Source: Bradyrhizobiaceae bacterium
GTDB lineage: Bacteria > Pseudomonadota > Alphaproteobacteria > Rhizobiales > Xanthobacteraceae
Assembly: GCA_020853885.1 (NCBI GenBank)
Contig: JADYXZ010000019.1
Location: forward strand, 310,001 to 374,000
Reading direction: 5' to 3'
DNA length: 64,000 nt
Part shown: piece after piece, positions 1 through 9,049 of the stretch
How the letters are laid out: each line of letters starts with the position of its first letter
Numbering within the stretch: the stretch's first letter is position 1
Position numbers and translations under genes: made by a program
The notes under the pieces: model-generated
What the model was told of the DNA's origin: nothing
The model's database searches: none
The model's input: only the letters and a program-made list of their open reading frames with translations

Positions 1-3000
1 TTGTCGTAGAGCTTGATCTGGTTGACCGTATCACCCGTGACATAGAGGCCGGAGAGTGTGCCGTTGTGCAGGCCGCCGCCGGCATTTGTCAGCAAGTAGA
101 GAAGCGCGTCGCTCGCCTTGGGTCCGTCTGCGCCGAAGCTCACCGAGAACAGGGCAGCTACCGATGCAGCGGGAATCGTGCGCTGGCCGAAGGGCATCTC
201 GCCGTCGACCAAGGTCTGTCCGAGCGCATCGTCGATTGTGGGATTGGCATCGCCGGACTTTGGACCGACGGTCTCGTCGAGCACGATCTGGATCGACCCG
301 GTGTCCGTGGATTCGATCACCGGCGTATCGTCGTCGACCTTGATCGCGAAGCTGCCGTCGACGGAGTCGTTGTCGCTGTCCGTCACGCGGTAGGAGATGT
401 TGAACGTCTGCTCTTCCTCGCTCGTGCCCGGCGTCGGATGGAAGACCGGGTTGAGCTGTTCGACGCTGTAGGCGCCGTCCGAGGTGTTCGTGAGCGACAC
501 CTCGAGCACCGCGACGCCGACGCCGTTCTGCACCTGGTAGATCGTGAGCAGCGTGCCGCCGCCCGTGACCGCCTGCGTGAACGCGCCCTCGCCGAGCAGG
601 TTGCCCGGATCGTGCGCCGGCAGGCCGGCGCCGAGCAGCACGAGCGAGCCCGCGCCGTCCGCGCCGTAAAGATGCGGCAGCACGCCGCTAGCGTTGACGA
701 TGTTCGGATCCTGATCGTCAGTGCCGCCCGTATTCGGCGTCCCATAGGTGTCCGTCGCCGCCTCGTCGTCGAGATAGACGGTGAGGGTGCCGGACGGAAT
801 GATGGGTGTATCGTCGTCGACGTTGATCTTGAGCGTGCCGCTTGCGCGGTCGAAGTCGCCGTCGGTGACGCGGTAGTTGAGCGTGAATTCGACGTTGTTC
901 TCGTTGTTGCCGTCCGGGTGCTTGATCGCGGCAAGCTGCTCGACCTCGTACTCGCCCGAGGTGGTGTTGGTGAGCGTGACCTTCAGCACCGGCGTGCCGT
1001 TCTGCGAGATGGTCAGAATCGTCCCGCCGCCCGTGATGGAAGAAGAGAATCCGCCCGGCAGCGAGGCGCCGGTGAACAGCACCGTGCCGGGGCCGTCGGA
1101 GCCGTAGTCGTGCGACAGCGTGCCCGACACGTTGATCGGCGTGGCGTTCGGGTTGTCGTTGACGCCGCCCGGATTGCCGCCGTCGAGATCGTCGTCGTCG
1201 AGCTGGACGAGGTTGTTGCCGTCCGTGTCCGGCCCGTCGTCGTCGAACCGGATCTTGCTCGAGATGTCGACGGTGCCGGATGTCTTGTCGCCGTCCGAAT
1301 CGGTGACGGTGACCAGCACCTTCACCTTGCCGTCGGCGATCTTGGTGTCTTCGTCGTAATTGTTAGGCGAATCGTTGTGCTTCAGCGAGACCCACTGCAC
1401 GAGATAGACCGTGCCGTTATCGCCGATCGCGATCGCGAACGCTGCGGGGTCGTTGGCGTCGATGATCGTGTTGCCGTCGCCCGGCTGGTCGTAACGGCCG
1501 ACGATGACGTCGCCTTCCTTGTAGAGATAGATGTTACGGCCGTCGGTCGTCTGCAGGCCGGAGAAGGTGCCCTGGCTGCTGAGGATAAGGTCGAGGTCGA
1601 CCGAGCCCGGCTGGTCGGTGCCGACGGAGGAGGTGAAGGAAACGATCGAGCCGCCGCTCGAGGCATAGCCGATCGCCTTTTCATTGCCCGCAGGGCCGTC
1701 CTTCGGCGATACGTCGGGATCGGTGCCCGGCACGCCAACGCCGTCGAACAGATTTTTGATCGCCGCTGGCAGGCTTGCGTAGGAGACGTCGTCGTCGGTG
1801 GAGTTGTTCTGGATGCCCTGCGTTTCGTCGTGCTGCACGTCCTTGCCCGACGTCCTCAGGTCCTTCAGCGTCGGGATATCGTCGATCACCTTCACATAGA
1901 ATTCGGCGCCATCGAGCTTGATCGTGTCGCCGTCGAAGTCGGTGAACTTCAGCAGGCCGGAGAAGTCGAGCTCGAGGAAGCCTTCCAGGTTGTCGGCCGA
2001 CCCGAACGGGTGATGGTCGATCTGGTCGAGCAGCGTGAATTCCCAGTTGCCGTTCGCATAGACCTTCAGCGTGAAGATGTCGTTGGCGCCGTTCCACGCC
2101 GTCAGCAGCTGATAGGCGCTGCTGCCGCTGCCGCCGGAAACCACGCTCTTCACGATGACCGCCGCGTAGCCCGACGTGACGTCCGCGCCGCCCGTGGTCT
2201 TGATGTTCGCGTTGACGAGATTGGACTTGAACGCGAACTTGCCGTTCTCATCGGCACCGACGTTGACGAGCGACAGCAGCGAATTGGCGCCGCTGCCCGA
2301 GACCGCGTTCGTGGTGTGATCTAGATGCGTGGGGCTGCCGTGATCCTCATCGAGATCGGGCGAAGCGGTGAAATCTTCGTTGCCCTGGGGAAGATGCTCT
2401 TCCTCGACGACGCCGGACACCTTCGCGCCCGCCTTGATCTCGGGAATATCGTCCCGGATCTTGATGAGCAGCATGTTGTCGAGGTTGACGGTGTCGCCGT
2501 CATAGTCCGTCGCGTTGATGAGCTTGCCGAAGTCGATGAAGTAGACGTCGCCGGGGACGTCGTCCTGAAGGTCGAAGTTTTGGTCCGCGCCGTAGGGCGG
2601 CTTGTCGTGGTCGAGCTGGTCGAACAGCTCGAACTTGAAGTCGCCGTTGTCTTCCAGCGTGAACGTGAAGACGATCCGGTCGTTCGGGCCGAACGGGCCC
2701 GCCAGATTGGCGTTGACGTAGCCGTAGAGCACGCCGTTCTGGACAAAATAGGAGAGCTCGTCCCCCTTCGATTGGAGACCGAGCTGCTGCAGGATGTTCG
2801 TGGCGTTGTAGACGAAGCTGAAGGTCAGCGGCTCGTCCGCGCCTGAAACGACAACGCCGCCGGGTCCCGCGAGCGAACCGAATACGGTCGCCGGGCCGCC
2901 GTTCTCGTTGTTCGGATCGCCGGTGTAGGAACCGTCGCTGTCGCCGTCTTCCGGATGGTTGCCCTTCGAGAGGTTAGTCTTGATGTCGTCCTCGTCGACC

Positions 3001-4829
3001 TTGAGGATGATCGGGTCGCATTCCTTCACTTCCGGAACGTCGTCGCGCACCGCGATCTTGAGTTGGCCGTCGAGATCGATGCTGTCGCCGTCGTAATCGC
3101 TTGCCTTGATCAGCTTGCCGAAGTCGATGAAGACCACGTCGCCGAAGATGCTGTCCTGCAGGTCGAAGTTCTCGTCGGCGCCAGGAAACGCGCTCACGCC
3201 GTCGATGAAGAAATCGTTCGGCGCGTCGTGGTCGAGCTGGTCGTAGAGCTCGAACTTGTAGTCGCCGTCGAGCTCAATCGTCAGCTTGAAGACCAGCCGG
3301 TCGATGCCTTCGTCGTAGCCGACGGCGCCGGCGTTGAAGTTGGGCGCATAGCCGTAGAGGACGTTGCCCTGGATGTCGTATCGCAGGTCGTCTCCCTTGG
3401 AGCCCAGGCCGAGGCTGTACAGGTAGCTGAGGTCGGTGTTGTCGCCGTCCTTGAATGTGAACTCGGCAATACCCTTGCCGTACTTCTTATAGACCTCGTC
3501 GGCGCCGACCTTGACCGTGAAGGCGAGGGTGCCGAACACCGTCGCCGGTCCGCCGAGGTTGTTATACGGGCTGCCGGTGTAGGAGCCGTCGCCATCCCCG
3601 TCGTTCGGGCTGGTGCCGAGTGAGCCGCCGGGCAGGCCGTCGTTGAACGTCTTGATGTCGTCCTCATCGACGATCTGGACTTCCTTCTTGTGCGTGAGCA
3701 CCGGGACGTCGTCGATCACCGTGAGGTCGATGTCTTCCAGGAGCAGCGACTGGCCGGCGCCGGCGTCGGTCACCAGGATCACGTTGGAGAAATCGATGAC
3801 GAGGTTGTTCTCCTCGTTGTCGCCCGGCTGGCCGTCGAGTGAGGCGTGGTCGAGCTGGTCGTAGATCCTGAAGACGATCTCGCCGGTCGGCGACAACTCG
3901 AGCGTGAAGACCACGCGGTCGCCGGCACCAAAATCGTTGGAGCCGTTGTCGACGTAGCCGACGAGCTCGCCGGTCACCGGGTCGATGTGAACCCGGATGG
4001 TGTCGCCCTTGGATTGATAGATGGTGTCGAAGTCCGGCAGCGGCAGCAGCGAGAAGGAGTAGCTGCCCGAGCCGCCCGTGATCACGAGCTGGGCTTTGAA
4101 CTGGTGCGTGGTGTTGTCGAAGTTCTGCCAGGTGTCGTCGTCGCCGTCGATCGTCGACGGGTCGTTGTCGAAATCGTCCTCGAGCCCGGTATCGTGATTG
4201 AACGAAGTCGGCCCCTCATTGCCCTCGGACAGGAACGGATACTTGCCTTCCAGGTTGCCCTTCTTCGTCAGGTGATCTTCCTCGACGATCGCCAGCAGGC
4301 CGGCGAAGGCGAGCGGCGCATAGACAAACGCCGGCGCGATGTCCGCCGTGAAGTCGATCGGCGGCAGGAATTCCGGCGGCATGAGCTCGTTCAGCACCAC
4401 CGGACCGATGGCTTCCACGATCGCCGGATTGAAATTTGCGCCCGCCTCGCGCGGGTCGCCTTCGCCGGCGGCCGGCAGCACCGACTGGTCGTCGGTGAAC
4501 GGCACGAGGCCGGCGATTTCCTGCGCCGTGAGCACCTTGCCCGGCGCGAACTCGAACTCGAGATTGGCGAGCGGCCGCCGCAGCGAGTCGAAGAACGGGT
4601 CGAGCGTGACCGTCGAGCCGTTGTCGAACAGGATGACCGCGCGCTCACCGATGCGGACGATGATGATCTTCTCGTTCGCGATCTCGGAGAAATCGACCTT
4701 GATGCTCTGGTCGTAGCTCAGCTCGATCGTGACCGCTTGCCCGTCGGCGGGCTTGGTCAGCTTGACGATCTTCTGTTCCTTGGTCGCCGTCTTGGTGTCG
4801 GCCTGAGCAATCTTGATCGGCGCATTCAT
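1..4829 (-). CDS. Giant type I-secreted repeat adhesin (N-terminal part)
   Basis: The reading frame is open without a stop from an ATG at 4829 to the window edge, giving at least 1609 residues; the C-terminus lies outside. Residues about 1-170 form an N-terminal module (KLTKPADGQAVTIELS, VILFDNGSTVTLDPFFDS, TDDQSVLPAAG) of the kind that starts large type I-secreted adhesins in Bradyrhizobium relatives. Repeats of roughly 150-230 residues follow, each beginning with an acidic VDEDD/LDDDD/LDETVG box (near residues 380, 610, 805, 1000, 1205, 1350 and 1515) and sharing DQLDHD, DGSYTG, GGPATVFG and YDGD. The two at about 380 and 610 are close tandem copies. The last visible unit (LDETVG, FGADGPKASD, VTGDTVNQIKLYD) resembles the DUF5801/T1SS-143 repeat. 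Many Asp and Gly residues suggest calcium binding. No signal peptide is seen, as expected for type I export; the secretion signal would be at the unseen C-terminus. The export genes are not in this window. Confidence 0.85.
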   Translation of the reverse strand, partial: MNAPIKIAQADTKTATKEQKIVKLTKPADGQAVTIELSYDQSIKVDFSEIANEKIIIVRIGERAVILFDNGSTVTLDPFFDSLRRPLANLEFEFAPGKVLTAQEIAGLVPFTDDQSVLPAAGEGDPREAGANFNPAIVEAIGPVVLNELMPPEFLPPIDFTADIAPAFVYAPLAFAGLLAIVEEDHLTKKGNLEGKYPFLSEGNEGPTSFNHDTGLEDDFDNDPSTIDGDDDTWQNFDNTTHQFKAQLVITGGSGSYSFSLLPLPDFDTIYQSKGDTIRVHIDPVTGELVGYVDNGSNDFGAGDRVVFTLELSPTGEIVFRIYDQLDHASLDGQPGDNEENNLVIDFSNVILVTDAGAGQSLLLEDIDLTVIDDVPVLTHKKEVQIVDEDDIKTFNDGLPGGSLGTSPNDGDGDGSYTGSPYNNLGGPATVFGTLAFTVKVGADEVYKKYGKGIAEFTFKDGDNTDLSYLYSLGLGSKGDDLRYDIQGNVLYGYAPNFNAGAVGYDEGIDRLVFKLTIELDGDYKFELYDQLDHDAPNDFFIDGVSAFPGADENFDLQDSIFGDVVFIDFGKLIKASDYDGDSIDLDGQLKIAVRDDVPEVKECDPIILKVDEDDIKTNLSKGNHPEDGDSDGSYTGDPNNENGGPATVFGSLAGPGGVVVSGADEPLTFSFVYNATNILQQLGLQSKGDELSYFVQNGVLYGYVNANLAGPFGPNDRIVFTFTLEDNGDFKFELFDQLDHDKPPYGADQNFDLQDDVPGDVYFIDFGKLINATDYDGDTVNLDNMLLIKIRDDIPEIKAGAKVSGVVEEEHLPQGNEDFTASPDLDEDHGSPTHLDHTTNAVSGSGANSLLSLVNVGADENGKFAFKSNLVNANIKTTGGADVTSGYAAVIVKSVVSGGSGSSAYQLLTAWNGANDIFTLKVYANGNWEFTLLDQIDHHPFGSADNLEGFLELDFSGLLKFTDFDGDTIKLDGAEFYVKVIDDIPTLKDLRTSGKDVQHDETQGIQNNSTDDDVSYASLPAAIKNLFDGVGVPGTDPDVSPKDGPAGNEKAIGYASSGGSIVSFTSSVGTDQPGSVDLDLILSSQGTFSGLQTTDGRNIYLYKEGDVIVGRYDQPGDGNTIIDANDPAAFAIAIGDNGTVYLVQWVSLKHNDSPNNYDEDTKIADGKVKVLVTVTDSDGDKTSGTVDISSKIRFDDDGPDTDGNNLVQLDDDDLDGGNPGGVNDNPNATPINVSGTLSHDYGSDGPGTVLFTGASLPGGFSSSITGGGTILTISQNGTPVLKVTLTNTTSGEYEVEQLAAIKHPDGNNENNVEFTLNYRVTDGDFDRASGTLKINVDDDTPIIPSGTLTVYLDDEAATDTYGTPNTGGTDDQDPNIVNASGVLPHLYGADGAGSLVLLGAGLPAHDPGNLLGEGAFTQAVTGGGTLLTIYQVQNGVGVAVLEVSLTNTSDGAYSVEQLNPVFHPTPGTSEEEQTFNISYRVTDSDNDSVDGSFAIKVDDDTPVIESTDTGSIQIVLDETVGPKSGDANPTIDDALGQTLVDGEMPFGQRTIPAASVAALFSVSFGADGPKASDALLYLLTNAGGGLHNGTLSGLYVTGDTVNQIKLYD

Positions 4830-5186
4830 CGCAGACTCCCGCGTGAAAACCTTGCGGCCCGGTTATCCGGCCGCGTTGTTATTCCGGGTTCCAAGGGGAG
4901 CGACGGTGCCCGCGCGATGTTGCGGTGCCGGCTTCGCACAACCAGGTACCCAGCCTCCAATCCCAGGTTAGGATATTCTTAACCCTGACCCCCAGCAAGC
5001 TTGGAGGCCCGGAAAATCAAGCATTTTAGCAACGTTCTTAATGCCCTTGGCCCACCGTTGCCGCGACGCAACAGCTTTTGCCCTAGATCGGAATTACCGC
5101 CGCCCATAGGGTAAATTGAGCGGCTACCCCTTGTCCGCGGGAAGGGGGTCTGCGATCATTAATGTAAGGATACGGGGGGATTTCGA
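4830..5186. other. Divergent intergenic region upstream of the adhesin
   Basis: This 357-bp gap separates the adhesin start (minus) from the small exported protein (plus), so it should hold the promoters for both. It is more AT-rich than its flanks. I see no open frame with coding character and no strong promoter match. Confidence 0.5.
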
Positions 5187-5561
5187 ATGATGGGGCGCAG
5201 CATCCGCTTCAGCCTGCTGGCCGCGGCTGTATTGATTTCATTCCTTGCAGGGACCGCCGTTTCCCGGTCCGCCGATCTGGCCGTGGACGGCAGAATCGCC
5301 GTCGCGCCGGGCGCGCAGTTGGCGCTCGCCTGTGACAACGGCCGCACCTTTCCGATCCGTCCGCGCGCCGTCAGCGACGCCGGCGAGCTCGTGACCGGCT
5401 ACATCGTCACCGGCCCGCGCGCGTCGCACCATTTCCGCCTGGTGCCCATGGGCAACGGCTATCGCTACGCCGGCGCGGGCTTCTGGTTCGACGGCATCCG
5501 TGGCGAGGCCACCCTCGACATCGGCAGCCATCAGGCAAACTGCACCGTCGAATATAGCTGA
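5187..5561 (+). CDS. Small periplasmic protein, MliC (lysozyme inhibitor)-like
   Basis: 124 residues. The N-terminus has a signal peptide (MGRSIRFSLLAAAVLISFLAG, cleavage probably near AVSRSA). The mature part is about 95 residues with two cysteines, one in LACDNGRTFPI and one in HQANCTVEYS at the end. It also has a central GYRYAGAGFWFDGIRGEATL segment. That layout, an early Cys in a strand, a G-x-R-Y then W/F-x-x-x-G-x-E-A-T-L motif and a late Cys, is the pattern of the MliC/PliC c-type lysozyme inhibitor family, which protects peptidoglycan in the periplasm. The assignment is by pattern only. The start has a G-rich Shine-Dalgarno (GGGGGG) upstream, and a good hairpin terminator follows the stop, so the gene is probably monocistronic. 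Confidence 0.6.
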   Translation: MMGRSIRFSLLAAAVLISFLAGTAVSRSADLAVDGRIAVAPGAQLALACDNGRTFPIRPRAVSDAGELVTGYIVTGPRASHHFRLVPMGNGYRYAGAGFWFDGIRGEATLDIGSHQANCTVEYS

Positions 5562-5592
5562 GACCGTCCGTCTCGCTTCGAGACCGTGAAAG

Positions 5593-5631
5593 CGCCGCCC
5601 GCATTGCGCGCGGCGGTTGCGATGCTTTTTT
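5593..5631 (+). terminator. Rho-independent terminator after MliC-like gene
   Basis: A 10-bp GC-rich stem with one mismatch (5593-5602 with 5606-5615, loop ATT) is followed ten bases later by a run of six T (5626-5631). It starts about 30 bases after the stop of the upstream gene. Confidence 0.65.
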
Positions 5632-6097
5632 GCTCGATTTTTTAAGGGCCGCATTTGTGATGGCCCGCAGGAACTTTTTTGGTTGCCCTCGAGGAACGAA
5701 GCCAACATAATCACATTTCCTTGAATTCTTCAGGGGCATTGGCGGACAGCAGTTTCGCTGGGGGTAGGGGCATTGCCGACGGGTAGGTCGGAAAAGTCGA
5801 CGAGAATATTCGACGAAACCGCGGCCGTGCTCCGGGGAGGGGTCCAATGTGGATGGCGCCTCCTTCATCCTTCGAAAGAATGCTTGGGGAGTGCAGCTCG
5901 CACCGGCAGCGACGGATCTGCACCAAATCGAGCCGCTTCCCCGCCCCATCAACTGATCCAGAAACTTAGAGATTCGTTTCAAGCGGACATTCCGCGCGCC
6001 GGCGGGCAATCCGTCGTCGCGGCGAATCATCTGTGACGGGTTCTTACAACGCGGGGGGAGGGTTACTCGATATGAACACAGAGCAGCTGGGTGTCGA
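5632..6097. other. Intergenic region without a supported gene
   Basis: Short frames exist on both strands, but none has a good ribosome binding site, typical codon use or recognisable sequence. I see no repeat or clear RNA structure here. Confidence 0.4.
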
Positions 6098-6424
6098 ATG
6101 TTCCTGTCAGCGATAGACCTTGGCACGGAGGGGGTCTCTGCTTCCCTCGACCTGCAGCAACTGGTGGTTTGGGCCATTGCTGCCGGGGCCGGCAAAGTGA
6201 AGGGAGACACCACCCGGCGGCGGTCGAAGTATGATTCGTCCGGGAAGCTCGCTGCGGGCGAACCATATTTTGTGCTGCGTGCGCAGGACATGCTGGCGCC
6301 CGAGCTGATCGAGGCCTGGGCGGTCGAAGCGGAATTGAACGGCTGCCCCAGGGGAAAGGTTGCCGAAGCCCGCGCGATCGCCGCAGCGATGCGCAAATGG
6401 CACAAGCGCAAAATGCCGGATTGA
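6098..6424 (+). CDS. Conserved hypothetical small protein
   Basis: 108 residues. No catalytic motif is recognised. The second half (AGEPYFVLRAQDMLAPELIE, AWAVEAELNGCPRGKVAEAR, AMRKWHKRKMPD) is predicted helical. Its pattern of a FVLR-x-QD-x-LA segment, then A-W-A, then C-P-x-x-K-V-x-E-A and a terminal R-K-x-P-D reads like small uncharacterised proteins found in several Rhizobiales; I recall this pattern and did not search. There is no signal peptide or membrane segment. The upstream Shine-Dalgarno is weak, so the exact start is uncertain. The gene is followed at once by a palindromic repeat. Confidence 0.55.
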   Translation: MFLSAIDLGTEGVSASLDLQQLVVWAIAAGAGKVKGDTTRRRSKYDSSGKLAAGEPYFVLRAQDMLAPELIEAWAVEAELNGCPRGKVAEARAIAAAMRKWHKRKMPD

Positions 6425-6450
6425 CGGAGATCGGAGGTCAGTCGCCCGCC

Positions 6451-6539
6451 GTCATTGCGAGGCGGCGCAGCCGCCGAAGCAATCCAGGCGGCGGCACTGG
6501 ATTGCTTCGCCCCTCGTTGCGCTCGGGGCTCGCAATGAC
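6451..6539. repeat. Palindromic repeat, GTCATTGCGAG family, copy 1
   Basis: Begins GTCATTGCGAG and ends with its reverse complement CTCGCAATGAC; inside, GAAGCAATCC pairs with GGATTGCTTC, so the whole 89-nt element folds into a long hairpin. A second copy is at 7023-7102. Such elements are abundant in Bradyrhizobium-like genomes. Confidence 0.8.
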
Positions 6540-6638
6540 TGATCGAAGAAAAAGGGGACGGAGGTCTGATCCGTCCCCTTTGATCTGATCGCGAACTTTG
6601 GAGGTCACCCGTGGAACGCGGTCAGAATGCAATCCCGA

Positions 6639-6995
6639 TCAATGCTGGTTCGCGAACTCTTCCTGGCTGACAACCGCCGGCTCCGGCGGCGTGATGGTCG
6701 AGAATTCCGGCAGGAGCTCGAGCGCTTCCGCTTCCGAGATCACCTGCTTGTCGATCAGCTTGCGCAACATCGCCGACAGCGCCTCGTTGATCCGCTTGTC
6801 GCGCGTCTCGGATCGCGTGTGCGTGCGCGCTTCCTGCGGGATCGAATTGCGCAGCTCCTTCAGGCGCGCATTGTAGATCCGCTTTGCGTCGCGGGCTGAT
6901 TCCGCTTCGATCTTTTCGTAGATGCAGTGCCGGCCGAACTTGTATTCGGCGTAGTAGGCGAAGCCGCTTTTCAGTCTCCGGATCTTCAAGCCCAT
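6639..6995 (-). CDS. Hypothetical protein, basic and helical
   Basis: 118 residues, not recognised. The N-terminal part (MGLKIRRLKSGFAYYAEYKF, GRHCIYEKIEAES, ARDAKRIYNARLKEL) has alternating aromatic and basic residues followed by a long helix. It vaguely resembles the arm-type DNA-binding domain at the start of phage-type integrases, but no catalytic domain follows. The C-terminus is acidic (ALELLPEFSTITPPEPAV). The gene stands alone between two copies of the GTCATTGCGAG palindrome, which suggests accessory DNA. No signal peptide or membrane segment is visible. Confidence 0.5.
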   Translation of the reverse strand: MGLKIRRLKSGFAYYAEYKFGRHCIYEKIEAESARDAKRIYNARLKELRNSIPQEARTHTRSETRDKRINEALSAMLRKLIDKQVISEAEALELLPEFSTITPPEPAVVSQEEFANQH

Positions 6996-7022
6996 CGCGG
7001 CACCGTCGGTTTGCTAGTGGGC

Positions 7023-7102
7023 GTCATCGCGAGGAGCGTAGCGACGAAGCGATCCTGATAAGGTGCATTGGCCCGGGATTGCTTCGCTTCGCTCGCAATG
7101 AC
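7023..7102. repeat. Palindromic repeat, GTCATTGCGAG family, copy 2
   Basis: Begins GTCATCGCGAG and ends CTCGCAATGAC; the inner GAAGCGATCC pairs imperfectly with GGGATTGCTTC. Same family as 6451-6539, with the hypothetical gene 6639-6995 lying between the two copies. Confidence 0.75.
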
Positions 7103-7205
7103 CACGCTTCAATGAGCTCTTTGCTTCGGGGAAGGAGAGGGCGGGAAATTCCCGCCCTCTCCCCTGATCGCATCGCCCCCAGCTCAGGCGATCAGATGTG
7201 CTGGA

Positions 7206-8507
7206 TCAGAAGTTCCGGCGGACACGGGTCCACGCGGTCCACAGATCGTTCGAGCTCTTCACACCGGCGGGGCTTGTCGTCTCGAGATCCGAGTAGACGA
7301 TGTCGAGGCTGAGATCGAGCCCGGCGACCGGCGACCACACGGTGCTGACATTGGCTTGCACAACGTCGATCTCGCCTAGGCTGGCAAGATCGCTTCCTTC
7401 ATCGATATTGAGGAAGCCAGCGCCGAACGACGTGCGCAGCATCGGCGTCCAGTAGTGCCGGTAACCGGCATAGACCGACCACGCTTTCGTCAGTTCAATC
7501 TCGGTGCCCGCCGCATTCAGGAACCCGTCGTTGACCGCGAAGACGGGACCAAGACCACTATTTTTCTGCGAGGCAAACGAGTTGAAACCCGCGGTCGGGC
7601 TGGAGTTGTAGCCGGTGTAGTCCACCGCCCCTTTCGCGTAGACGCCCTGAAGGAGGAAGCTGTTGCTCGGATTGCCGGTCTGCGGCGTCTTGATCTCGAT
7701 GCCGCCACCGACCGCGTAGCCCCACTCGGTATCGACGGGGCCGAGCATCGCGCGGTTCGGCTTGACCTGATGCAGCGCACCCATGATCTGGGCGCGGCCC
7801 CAAGCCTGCGTCACGTTGATGTTGCCGACCACCTCCGGCGCCCAGGAGCCACCGTAAGCGTTTGAAGTCGCTGTAACCGGTCCAGCCGCTGTTGCGACTC
7901 CGTCAAGTCCGGCTCGCCGTCCCTTCGGGTCTTCGATCGAGATCGATGCCGTCAGGCCGTTGCCAAGCTGGGCCGTGTAGGCTGCAACACTGAGCCACGC
8001 CCAGTCCGCCATCGGGCTCGCCACGATACCGTAGCCAACCGGCGCGAACGAGAAGAACGAGTTCGTGTAGCCCCAAGTGAAGCCCGCGAACTGGATGTAC
8101 GCGGCATCGAGGCCGACGGCCCCGGAGTGGTTGATGTTCTGGACGCCGGTCGCCAGGTAGGCCCGCAGCGTGCCGTACGCAGTGTTCTGCCGCGCATCGA
8201 GGATGATGCGCGTCGAGCTGCGCCAGTTCATGTAGTTGTAGGCTGAGTTGATGACGCCGTCGTTCGAACCATAGATGTTCGCGACGCCGTTGAGCGCCTT
8301 AACGCCGGTCTCCAAATACACATAGCCGCCCACACGCAGGCAGATGTCCGTGCCCGGGATGTAGTAGAACCCGGCCCCGTAGGCCGAGCAGATCTTCACA
8401 TACTCGACGGGCTTCGCCTTGACCGGCAGGTCCGCCGCCGAGGCGGCCGACACCATGGCGATCCCCGCCGCTGCGCCGAGCAAGCCCCCTAGAATTCCGC
8501 GTTGCAT
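7206..8507 (-). CDS. Outer-membrane porin (Porin_2 family)
   Basis: 433 residues from the ATG at 8507, chosen because GGGAG lies 8 bases upstream; the longer frame to 8561 lacks this. The signal peptide is MQRGILGGLLGAAAGIAMVS with cleavage after SAASA, giving the mature start ADLPVKAKPVEYVKICSAYG. The next segment (GAGFYYIPGTDICLRVGGYV) is the hallmark of alphaproteobacterial Porin_2 (Omp2b/RopA-like) porins: a short start, then CSAYG-x-GFYYIPGT-DTC-like sequence and a first beta strand. The rest alternates as expected for a beta barrel and ends with an aromatic residue (WTAWTRVRRNF), the outer-membrane assembly signal. It forms a diffusion channel for small hydrophilic solutes. It is monocistronic with a structured leader. 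Confidence 0.9.
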   Translation of the reverse strand: MQRGILGGLLGAAAGIAMVSAASAADLPVKAKPVEYVKICSAYGAGFYYIPGTDICLRVGGYVYLETGVKALNGVANIYGSNDGVINSAYNYMNWRSSTRIILDARQNTAYGTLRAYLATGVQNINHSGAVGLDAAYIQFAGFTWGYTNSFFSFAPVGYGIVASPMADWAWLSVAAYTAQLGNGLTASISIEDPKGRRAGLDGVATAAGPVTATSNAYGGSWAPEVVGNINVTQAWGRAQIMGALHQVKPNRAMLGPVDTEWGYAVGGGIEIKTPQTGNPSNSFLLQGVYAKGAVDYTGYNSSPTAGFNSFASQKNSGLGPVFAVNDGFLNAAGTEIELTKAWSVYAGYRHYWTPMLRTSFGAGFLNIDEGSDLASLGEIDVVQANVSTVWSPVAGLDLSLDIVYSDLETTSPAGVKSSNDLWTAWTRVRRNF

Positions 8508-8531
8508 CGCGTTCTCCCTCTTGATGAGAGC

Positions 8532-8549
8532 CCACACGAACGCGTGTGG
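8532..8549 (-). promoter_or_regulatory. Hairpin in the porin leader
   Basis: A perfect 7-bp inverted repeat (CCACACG at 8532-8538, CGTGTGG at 8543-8549) lies 25-42 bases upstream of the porin start codon, within the probable 5' untranslated region. It could be a regulator site or an mRNA-stability or sRNA-target structure; the sequence alone does not decide. Confidence 0.4.
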
Positions 8550-9049
8550 ACTATGAGTCAAGCTATAACTTGTAGACGTTAGTCATCAATAACGGACGTA
8601 GACGATAATCTACAAACATGGCGACTGTGGCAGAATAGCCACGGTGCTTTGCGGTGCGGAAAGCGGCGTCATTGCTCAATATGTCGCCATCCGCGGGGAG
8701 AAATGCGCATCAGCCGGGGAGCAGACGAGGGCAGGGATCTTCTCGGCTGTGGAAATCGGCGGTCCCTGTCACTGGACCCGGGAAGCCCCCAGCTATTGCT
8801 ACGGGCTGAAGCGGCGATACCGAAGTCGCGCCCGGCAACGGTGTGCAGGCTTGGGGGTGCCCCCGGGGGGCGAGGGTATAGAAGGCAGGGCAAAACGATT
8901 CTTAGTACAGGGCCCTGCGCGCTCAAACGGATTACAAGAATTTGATGAGACTCCGAGTCCGTGGACCTTTCGTCCTCATTCCTGTTTGAATGAGTTTACC
9001 GTATTAATAGGGTCTTCTGTCGGCTCGCCGATGCGCTGAGCCAACTTTC
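8550..9049. other. Porin upstream region, no supported gene
   Basis: Contains TTGTAGA (8570-8576) and its inverted copy TCTACAA (8609-8615), plus a direct repeat GTAGACG (8572, 8598). These are possible binding sites for a regulator of the porin. A 131-residue frame at 8644-9039 has no recognisable motif and atypical composition, and I do not call it a gene. Confidence 0.4.

Noticed and set aside
66..2324. A 752-codon open frame on the plus strand opposite the adhesin
   Set aside because: Val/Arg/Asp-rich mirror of the acidic repeat codons in the adhesin on the other strand; no motif, no ribosome binding site.
1..4829. Repeats of the adhesin as a CRISPR array or DNA satellite
   Set aside because: They are degenerate coding repeats of 450-700 bases with a continuous reading frame, not short identical repeats with spacers.
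8644..9039. 131-residue frame upstream of the XRE regulator
   Set aside because: No ribosome binding site, no recognisable sequence, and composition unlike neighbouring genes.
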